From Gadus chalcogrammus (taxonomy: Eukaryota; Chordata; Actinopteri; Gadiformes; Gadidae), in contig NC_079426.1 in assembly GCF_026213295.1 (NCBI RefSeq), forward strand, positions 28,437,102 through 28,501,101: a DNA stretch of 64,000 nt, in the 5' to 3' direction. This document shows positions 55,502 through 64,000 of this stretch, piece by piece. The notes below the pieces were generated by a model, which had not been told where the DNA came from, made no database searches, and worked only from the letters and a program-made list of their open reading frames with translations. The position numbers were made by a program, and so were the translations under genes. Within the stretch, counting starts at the first letter, position 1, and every line of letters begins with the position of its first letter.

Positions 55502-58500
55502 TCAGAGCCTCTGTTCCTCTTTAAGCCTAAGGGAAAGTTTGTCCTGAACAATGTGGAGGTCCATATTCTTGCAGAGCTTCAGGTAGAAGTCCTTCCTCAC
55601 TGGATGGATTGTCAGCCAATCAGGGACCAACTCTGCCAACAGCTGGAGGTGTTTCTCCATCTCACCTAGAAGAGGGCGACAAAAGTGTGAGCAACAAAAA
55701 AGGAGACCCAGTTAAATAACACATTTCCCAAGATACTGTTTGATGCACCAGTAGCCTACCAAAAGCTGTGACTATAACGAATACTGTAGATACACATTTA
55801 CATTAGAGCTGTTATTTTATACAAAATACTATATCTGCTTTGGTTGAAGGAAGAGTCCAACATACAAGTAGGACTAATCTGCATGCCAAAAATCAACGTC
55901 ACTAGTGGTCTTTTAGTTAAACAAGCAATCATCGCCAAGGAAAGTGCTATGATCCGGTAACTTCCGCTTAAAACCGAGGGAAGGCATCCAAAAATACATC
56001 AACCCCTGGATGGCTGTTATAGAGCTTAAATATGGAACGGCAGACGGAACGCAAAGGGACACGAATCAGCTGGAAGCACGCATATTGTTCTCAAGTCTAA
56101 TTGTTTTGAGTATTTATAATAATAAAAAATAATAAAAAAAGTCAAGCAATGTATCAAAAGTTGGCACATCTCAGTACGACCAAGGTCCCACCGTTATTTT
56201 TGCAACATGCATTATTTCAGTTGGCCCTCATGCCGTGAATGTGTTCCGCCACACACCAGTTGGTACGTAGGTATCAAAACAGTCGGCAGTTCCTTGAAAG
56301 TAAAAATATAAAAATAAATACTCTTAGCCTTTTAAGAGACTGGAGCACAACCTCGTCCATACTGCCACGTTATTATGTAATTTCTAATTATAAAGAATAT
56401 TATAACGAAGTCATGAAAGGCAGATTTTACCGACTGGTGTGAAAAGGGCCATCCAGAATTTTCCACCAGATTAAATTAATGGTCAGATATTTTGGGAACC
56501 TGCATGTGGTTTAACATCGGTTAACAGGTTAACCTCAGGGCTGTAGGACTCAAGACCTTTTATAGTCTCAGACTAGTTTTATTTTCACTCTGAAAAAAAA
56601 AAAAGAAAAAAAAGAAAAAGAAAAAAGAAAAGACAAAAACCGGGCCACCAATTCAGTTCAGTACTGTGCCCAGAGACCTAAAACACCCGTCAGGGCCCAC
56701 TGACCGAAATTATCCAGAGTATATATGAACCCGATTCAAAACGGCACCGCAAAATGACTAAGGACATAGTCATTTCGAGTTCATAGGGAGAGTTACACGG
56801 AGACCAGAGACCGGGTTTACATCTTTGGTAAAGACACTGGATAACAGTACAGCACGCCACCACGTATAGAAACCGTGATCAGTGTTCTCGGAGAGGATTT
56901 ATTTTTCTGTCCCTCTCATTTTGTCTTGACCTGAACCCTAACCTCTTTGGACTCAGACTCGACAAGCCTTGGCCTCGACAAAGATGGTCAAAGATGGACT
57001 ACAACTTTGGTTGATTAGGCATATTAGATGCATATTCTAATTCTTCAATTAATATTTCCAACATTAGTGCAGAGCATCATGGTTTCAGGACAATAGAAAT
57101 AAAACCTTTAACCAACTGCTCTTTGTGGTGTCGACTTCCAAAGCACAGCCACACCGTCGTGAGCTAATTTATACCACAACACAGGATCTACATCTAAATA
57201 CACGATCATCTGAAATAACATTGATTATACAATACATAATACCCATTAGCTTCGGTTACTTGTACTGCACATAAAACCCTATGTGTACGCACCTGTGGAG
57301 AGGGCAGACCTGTAGCTGGCCACCATGCGGTTACACGCCATCTCCATGATCAGAGCCGGTTTCCTCTCTGCAACGAACACCGTCCTCAGGATGCGGGCCA
57401 GCTCCGTCAGACGGGTCATCATGAGGAGGCGTAGCTCCTGGGCCGGGTTCCTCGTCATGGCGGCCTCCAGCTTCTGGGCCTCCTTTGCACGGATCTGACA
57501 AAACAGACACCTATTTTAAAAAAACTGACCGACTCAAGTCAAAGACCCGGTGGCTGCGACGCAAAACTCTGCTTTTGGTGCAGAAGTCAAAATTACTGTA
57601 CCGACAGCGAAATATTGTTTCACCTTCTTCTGCCAAATGTACTTATTTTAAGTCGCTTTGGAGAAAAGTGTCTGCTAAATGGTCTGAATGTATATGTAGA
57701 AGTCCTTCAGCGACCTGAACCCAGATTCAGCTGTAGACATCATAATAAGGACTGTGGTACTGTTACATGGCACCTACCCGATCTAGAAGGGCCTGAGAAA
57801 CTCCTTTGAGGTCCCTGGAGGTTGTTGAAGCAGGAGCTACCGGCTCGTTGGTCCCTGTGGTCGGTGGTGAGACAGGCTGTGGCTCCTCACCAACAGTGGA
57901 TGCTGCGGTCGTCTTTAAGGCTGCACAGGTCAACGCGCTCGCCATCTGGAATGCAAGCATTACATGTTAAAGTGGCAGGCAAGGGCTGAATGATTTGGGG
58001 AAATAATCGAATTGCGATCATTTCGACAAATATTGTGATTAAGTAGGGGAAAAAATTATTGTGATTTACATATCGCGTTCTATTATACCAGTCCACGAGT
58101 CTTGCTAGACATTACCTGGAATATATAAATATGACATGATTTGTAGTCCTGAATATTTTTTTTTACGTTTTATTTAACAAACGGCACTATATCCTAAACT
58201 GAATGCTGATAAAGTTAGGGGCAACGGACCATTAAACCTCACATCTTGGCTACAGAACTGCAACATAACGTCTCACATAGCAGCAGTAGTGTACCTTGGG
58301 GGTCAGTAGTGAGCGAGCCCTGTTCAGAACCTCCTGAGCGGAGGTGAGTTTCTCCACGTGAGGGGGGGCGGGGAGCTCGTCTGGCACGATGGCAGGCACC
58401 ATGTCCACTTGGAAGCGAGGGTGCCAGCGAGTGAGTTTGTCCTCTGGCACCAATAGGGCAGGAAACCGTGAAGACAGGAAGGTCTGAAAATATTACAACA

Positions 58501-60944
58501 GATTAATTAGCCAAGAGTTTGAATCTTATGAATGGGTTAAACGGATATAGCCCATTTCACAAACGACGCATTGATGCAACCTCATATTGTAAAAACGTTA
58601 TGCCATCAAAGCTGAAAACATTGCATTTTAAGTGCTGATACATTCAACAAAACAACAGACATTGGCAAAATTGGTATTATTAAAGCCAAGGGGAACATCT
58701 AGGTGTAGTACTTACCTTGTGATGCTCTTTGACGTGGCCCACCAGATTCTGGTGGAAGATGCGTCTTCTCTCCAGGAGGCGAGACGCTGTGAGAAGTGGG
58801 CGGGCCTCTTTTTGACCTGAAAGAAGACGCCACAATGAAGGCACACTATACAATGCTACGCTCTGTGGCAAGTTCACATCCACAAACTAAAAACTTAGTT
58901 ATACAAGGTTTGGCAGAAGGCATTAGAATACATCCTTACAAATGTAAGCCAATGATTTGGGCTTGACACATCATTGTACACTGAAGACCTCTGGCAACTA
59001 TGAATGTGTATACTATAATGTTTCTCAGCTTTAAAGATGTCATGCTAACAATGTAGAACAAAGAATGCGCGCAGGATCCAAACTATACAGCAGTGCAAAG
59101 TGCCTCCCCCCCACCCGTTACTACCCACAAGTAGGTTTGCAGACCATTGCATTGAATGACTTCAATTCCATAAAATATAACTATGGTCAAACAAAGCCCA
59201 TCATAGCACTGTTTCCTTGAAAGCCCCATTACAGCAAATGTTCAATAGAGAAAGCAAATGTTACAAGGGCCCATTGGCCTCCTTCTCACCTGTATTCATG
59301 ACAGGCTCCAGGGTCAGCTGATAGCTTCCCTTCTTGATATTGGAATTGAAAGTTGGGATGTTTCTTTCCTGCCTGAACGCATAGGCGCCAGGAAAAACTG
59401 TTTTCATCTGTCCCATGTGACTCTGCTCAAAACGCCTATAGAGCAGACAAACAGGAAAGGTCCATAACCAGATACACAGACACAAAGAACACAATGAGGT
59501 GCAACACCAAAGAACACTTACTTATGCATCATATCCCGAACCCCTTGCTGGACCTTGGCGAAAGTCACAGTTTCATTGCGGTTGTAGAGCATTCCAACAA
59601 TGGTGTCTGCACTTCTAAACATCTCAGCCAGGAGCTTGTACTGGTACGGTAGTGTGAGGCCGGGGGTCTCATCCTGGGCCAGCGTGTGGTAGCGCTGGTA
59701 GGCTGGCAGATTGCTGTAGAATAAAACAAAAAGCATAATCACGCAAATGTCCAATACTGGAGTGTTTTTTTGTTTAATTTAATATCCAGTCAACCCAACA
59801 CGTTTACCCTGTACACACCTATCCTGAGCTTCAGTGTTCCCAGCATCCGTCTTCCCCTCCTTTTCCTGCGTTGTATTTTTGGCAGTATTCGTTGACTTAG
59901 CAGATAGTTCTTTGGCTCGAACCACCCTCTTCTTCAAGGCAGCAATGTCAATGCAAACTGGTGGTGTTTTAGAAGAAGTGTCTTCGTCCTCTGCCACCGG
60001 GGTCGTCTTTGTGGAAGAGATGCTGGGAAGATTCTCAGCCCGTCTTCTGATAGTCTCGAGGCGTGATTTGAGACCCACCAGGTCTTCTTTTGACATGGCC
60101 TGTGATAGCCAAAAAGGAAGAATGTAACTTACCGGCCTTTTTGTTATTTATGCATACATATCCAACTTAAACCTCTGTAGAGAGATTTGGCCCGACGCTT
60201 ACATTAGTGTCGAGACTGCCTGCATGTTGTCTGGAGGAGATCCTTGCTGCCGGGATATTCAGCTCCACTCCTTCGGATACATGAACCAGTGCTGCCGCTG
60301 GAGCCAGGTCGTCTGCACGGCATTTTTCCGTAGCCTAGAGAGAAAAATATCAGAAAAAAGTTTGATTACTATTGTATACGTACTGCAACGTTATAATTTA
60401 AATGTGGGAAGTTTTAATAATTTAGCTGACGTAATTGACGCCGAAGAAAACCAGCAGTAAATCTTCCAGAATTCCATACCTCTTCATTTTTTGGGAGTAT
60501 CAATCTTTTTCTGGCCGTTTTTCTCTCCGTCTTTCGATCTTCTTGTGCGCCTTTGCTCACATCCAGCTGTCTTCTCTTCTTCGCAGTGCTGTGGTCCTTT
60601 GCAGCCGACGTTACGGAGCCCAGGTCCGCGTCCACCGAGGTCCGCTTGGGGGTGACGGGACTCGGAGGGGTCTTCCTCTGGCCATTAGGGTCAGACCAGT
60701 GATCGGTCTCTTCTCCAACCACCTCTGTGGCAGCAACGATATTCCTGACAAAGTCCCGATGTATGGACTTTGAACAACTCGAAGAAAGTGGCGTCGAGCA
60801 AACTGTGGATGGCAAAAACACTTTACCGGACAGACCATTGTCCCCCGACAAGCTGCTGGTTCTCGGTCCCTTTCGGCGCGTCGCTTCTTGAGCGCTGCTC
60901 TTCTTCTTCTGCGGGAAAAACGCCGTAACGCGAAGCTGCGCCAT
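55502..60944 (-). CDS. cdt1: DNA replication licensing factor Cdt1, ten coding exons
   Basis: Cdt1 works with ORC and Cdc6 in the nucleus to load MCM2-7 at origins in G1; geminin inhibits it and CRL4-Cdt2 destroys it in S phase. Coding exons (minus strand): 60944-60480, 60334-60203, 60099-59819, 59713-59522, 59435-59290, 58816-58716, 58483-58295, 57945-57778, 57494-57293 and 55665-55502. All splice sites are GT/AG and phases agree, giving 679 residues (human 546). Residues 3-15, [13 protein letters not shown], form a full PCNA-binding PIP degron. Residues 60-290 are a long low-complexity basic/Ser/Thr region. About 295-440 is the geminin-binding winged helix ([51 protein letters not shown]). 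About 555-679 is the C-terminal MCM-binding winged helix, ending [11 protein letters not shown]. Confidence 0.97.
55666..57292 (-). other. Long last intron of cdt1
   Basis: 1.6 kb between exons 9 and 10, with an A-rich tract (56591-56637). The ORF at 56239-56442 shows no family features. All other cdt1 introns are 100-800 bp. Confidence 0.75.
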
Positions 60945-61015
60945 GGTACTGAAGACAAGTTATTGTAAGGATCTCGGCGATATTTGTCCACTAGTGTTGT
61001 TGTTGTACGCAGCGT

Positions 61016-61125
61016 TGTTTATATAGATCGCAGCGAAACAGCAGCACCGGAAATGGAGCTTAGCTTTGCCGCGAAAAAGTTGTACTTTTCTGTCCCCGAT
61101 TGGCTAGAGACGAGTGACGTAGAAG
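61016..61125 (-). promoter_or_regulatory. cdt1 core promoter
   Basis: On the minus strand, in order toward the gene: a CCAAT box (complement of ATTGG, 61100-61104), an E2F-like site TTTTTCGCGGCAAA (61065-61078), an ETS-like TTCCGG (61047-61052) and TATATAAA (61018-61025), then the start codon at 60944. Transcription would start about 30 bp after the TATA box, near 60990. E2F control of Cdt1 is established in animals; the sites here are read by eye. Confidence 0.6.
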
Positions 61126-61140
61126 AATGCGACGGAAGTA

Positions 61141-62584
61141 ACTAGTTTATTTCTTAGTGATCCCTTTAACAATAGGTTCATGCCTTTAAACCTAGTATAT
61201 CTTTAGTTTATTTATTGGTAATCCTTCAACCTTATTATAACTTTAGTTTATTTACTAGTAATCCCTTTAACGTAGTAAATGTACCCAGGCCCGTTTTGGG
61301 AATTTTCCAAAATTGTGGAAATATATTTTATGCATCCCTACACCTATAGGTGATCAATCCATAATGAAGTTGTTGATTTAATCTCATTAATTATTTTTAA
61401 GTAGTTAGAATTCTAAGATTCATTAGAAAGGAAAGATACCTGTATAACATCTTACAAACAGTTTTATACATTCCTGATGTGTGAGTAGCACTATGATTCA
61501 GGAGATTTCTCCAGAGTTAAAAAAACAAACGTTGCTAGAGTTTCTAAAAAACCTCCACACGCATGTCTCAGTGCTTCAGTGTGGTCGAAATTCAGTAAGT
61601 ATCAAAATATTGCTTGATTGATTTCAAGGCCTGTGGGAAAGATTTTCAAATACTGCATAAACAGGTTTTCATACTGCATAACTGAATTATTGGAAAGAAA
61701 TACAGGAGATTAATCGTGGGAGTCAGGGAAATTAGGTCTCAAACACTCATACGGATAGTATGGGTGGTGGAAATTCCTTAAGAAAGATTGGAGATAAACT
61801 TAAATGTTAGGTCGTTGTCCTTACTTTCACTCAACTTGTACCTCAATTAAAGATTTGTGTGTGTGCGCGCCTGCTTATATACTATTTCCATACAAGATCA
61901 AATCAGTAGCCTTATCTATATAATTCACAAATCATATCAACCTTTTTTTTTAACATATAAATCAACTAATCTGTCTGTTTAGATTACCTATAACAAAGCA
62001 TAATGAGGTGATGACAGTATGCGGTTTCTATCACAATAATGCTCTTGAGCTATTAGACTGTAAGTTAGGCCAGCCTAAGGTTTAGGCCAGCCTCGGCTTC
62101 CAGACTCTCCTGTGACTGGAGAATTAGGACAGATCCCTTAAAAGTGTGTGGTGAACCCTGAGCTGTGGTCGGGCAGATTGGTCTTGACATGAGCTGAACA
62201 GGCACCTTGGTGAACCAGTGACTGTAACCACAAATCTGAATGCAAATAGAGAGGTGAGGGAGCTAAACCGATAGAAGCAAAGGTGGACATTCATTTTATG
62301 TAAAAAATGTTACATAAAATACTATGAACTGTGTTAACACAATGAATCATAAGCACCTATTATGCTTTTTCGACTTTATGACCTATAAACGTTGTTATAA
62401 GGATTTATAGTCATGTTTAACCATACTAAAGTGTAAAATAAGGACATGGATTATCATCCAGGCAGACCTCAGTTATTCCAACTGCATCCAATTCTCATGG
62501 TTTATTCGCGTCGCCATCTTAGTTTGACTCGTCATAGTTTGACCAGAGAATGTCTATATGAGGAGAATGGGCACTTGCTGGTTA
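61141..62584. other. Intergenic, no gene seen
   Basis: AT-rich sequence with a repeated TTTAGTTTATTTA(T/C) motif at 61201-61262. No ORF or element boundary that I can support. Confidence 0.5.
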
Positions 62585-63682
62585 AAGGTGCGGCCACACC
62601 AGACGCGTATCTCGCGTACTTCGCGTATAAAATCGCCATTTTTTCCATAGGGAACCATTGGTTTACGCGCGTATTACGCGTTTCACGCGTATAAGCAACA
62701 TTTTACGCGCGTATATTTACGCGCTATACGCGCGTATATCGCGTACATTTCAAGAGTTCAAAAAATTGAACTTTTTACGCTCATACGCATGAAGATTAGC
62801 CGCGTTGCCCAATCAGCGTTGAGCTTGACCCGACGTCACTGGCAGAGAGTAGTGAGCTTGGACAGAAGCATACGGCCGACATCTTTCTTTATTCTGTGTG
62901 GAAATAGTAACATAGTTACGCCATTAAATGCTTTTATGGAAACATTTCTAGCGAGAAATGTGCATTTTACTTTTATAATGTTCGCTCGGTGAATGTGAAG
63001 GATGTTTGATTTGATAGTTATGACGAAGAGGGAACGCTCCGTTCACTTGCATGGACAGAGTCTCTGGTTACTAAGCAACCTCAACGTCTTGGCGGACTAT
63101 ATATCTGCTGATCAACACTACGAATGCTGGAAACACACCAGACACACCATGTGAAGTTATTTAACCCGATTATTGTTATTTATATCCGAGATTATTTAAT
63201 CTAACCCGATCTAAACTCTATCACCCAAACACGGCGGCGTTTGGGTTTCCTACCTCGGACTCCAGAGCAGCTTATCCTGGGGTAACACACACACACACCC
63301 AAGTGTTGGAGCCTTAACTGTGGGGAGCCTCACCCTGGGGCAAGACACACACACAGACACACACAGCCACGGCCGACAACTTTCTTTATTCTGGGTGGAA
63401 ATAGTAACATAGTTACGCCATTAAATGCGTTTATGGAAACATTTTTAGCGAGAAATGTGCATTTTAATTTCGTAATGTTCGCTCGGTGAATGTGAAGGAT
63501 GTTTGGTTTGATAGTTATGACGAAGAGGGAACGCTCCGTTCACTTGCATGGACATGGACTCATCTAGGCGAGTGACGTAGGCGCGTATGCGACCATTTTT
63601 GACACAAAATGGTCAAGCAACATTTTACCCGCGTATCTCGCGTAAAAATTACGCGAGATACGCGTCTGGTGTGGCCGCACCT
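62585..63682. mobile_element. Harbinger-like element (AGGTGCGGCCACACC ends)
   Basis: The left end AAGGTGCGGCCACACCAGAC and right end GTCTGGTGTGGCCGCACCT are inverted, with multiple ACGCGTATCTCGCGTA words next to each end. TTA flanks both (62582-62584 and 63683-63685), a 3-bp duplication as in the relative at 30341-35239. Inside, about 62878-63056 and 63377-63555 are direct copies of each other, separated by sequence with CA-rich tracts and two CACCCTGGGG-like words. It encodes no transposase. Confidence 0.75.
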
Positions 63683-63685
63683 TTA

Positions 63686-64000
63686 GTTCCTGTTTTCTGG
63701 ACTGGTTGCAGTAATAATCTCTGTCCACGCGGGGCGCTCACAGGCGAGTCCAGAATGAATGGGAGCCTATGGGGTTTTATCCTCAGAATCCACTTTTCTC
63801 ACGATGTAATTTTTTGTCAAGTAATTTGAAAGTTGCGTTCAAAAGGAGGGGCTAAGAAAATAATATTGCATTTTTTAAGGTCACATATCTATTCTAAAAA
63901 GGCGTTAAAAACATGCGATGACGTCACACATTGTCATACTGTCAGAGGTACTGCTTTACGGCAGTTTCATAAGCACTTCGGCACTTACGCATTTCCCCGC
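63686..64000. other. No gene seen
   Basis: Window end. The 80-codon ORF that spans the element border has no support. Confidence 0.4.

Noticed and set aside
56239..56442. 67-codon ORF in the last cdt1 intron
   Set aside because: No similarity, antisense to cdt1 and without promoter or splice context.
1..64000. tRNA or other structural RNA genes
   Set aside because: I looked for paired box A and box B motifs and cloverleaf stems and found none I could support by eye.

Overview
This is a window of vertebrate nuclear DNA, almost certainly from a ray-finned fish. Three things point there. It holds two intact spliced housekeeping genes, aprt (adenine phosphoribosyltransferase) and cdt1 (replication licensing factor), which are also neighbours in human 16q24. 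It carries transposon families typical of teleosts (L2, RTE-like and RNase H-bearing LINEs, and Kolobok, hAT, Harbinger-like, P, CACTA and IS3EU-like DNA transposons). It is also dense in GT/CA/TA microsatellites. The species cannot be named from the sequence.

Layout. 1-8.1 kb is one IS3EU-like DNA element (109-8061, 6-bp target duplication TATTAC) with an internal tandem duplication; an L2 LINE (2672-7223, 4-bp target duplication) sits inside it. 8.1-11.1 kb shows no gene, only a strong hairpin and a TA repeat. 11.1-16.3 kb holds two Kolobok-type elements with TTAA duplications and, between them, a GGGCCC-ended element; a hAT MITE is nested in the first Kolobok. 16.3-22 kb is a patchwork of duplicated fragments, including amplified helix-turn-helix exons of an integrase-type transposase and a second hAT MITE. 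22.3-24.3 kb is a decayed P-element transposase. 25.2-28.5 kb holds an inverted-repeat element, an orphan ORF and a CACTA transposase fragment.

29.9-42.5 kb is a large foldback structure. Its 200-bp ends are inverted, and inward of them each arm carries a 153-bp tandem repeat in opposite orientation: about 2.7 units on the left, about 16 on the right. A Harbinger-like element with further elements inside it interrupts the left arm, and an RTE-like LINE interrupts the right arm. Removing each insert with one copy of its target duplication restores an exact 153-bp unit. A separate IS3EU-like element (42593-44623) and a 5'-truncated RNase H LINE (44834-48602) follow. The LINE sits in the aprt upstream region.

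48.7-61.1 kb is the genic part: aprt (+, five coding exons), an unrecognised four-exon gene (-) whose 3' end faces aprt, an L2 remnant, then cdt1 (-, ten coding exons) with a TATA/E2F-like promoter. Aprt salvages adenine into AMP and Cdt1 loads MCM helicase at origins; they share a neighbourhood, not a pathway. 62.6-63.7 kb is another member of the AGGTGCGGCCACACC element family.

All names come from motifs, splice phase and repeat structure read by eye. No database search was possible.
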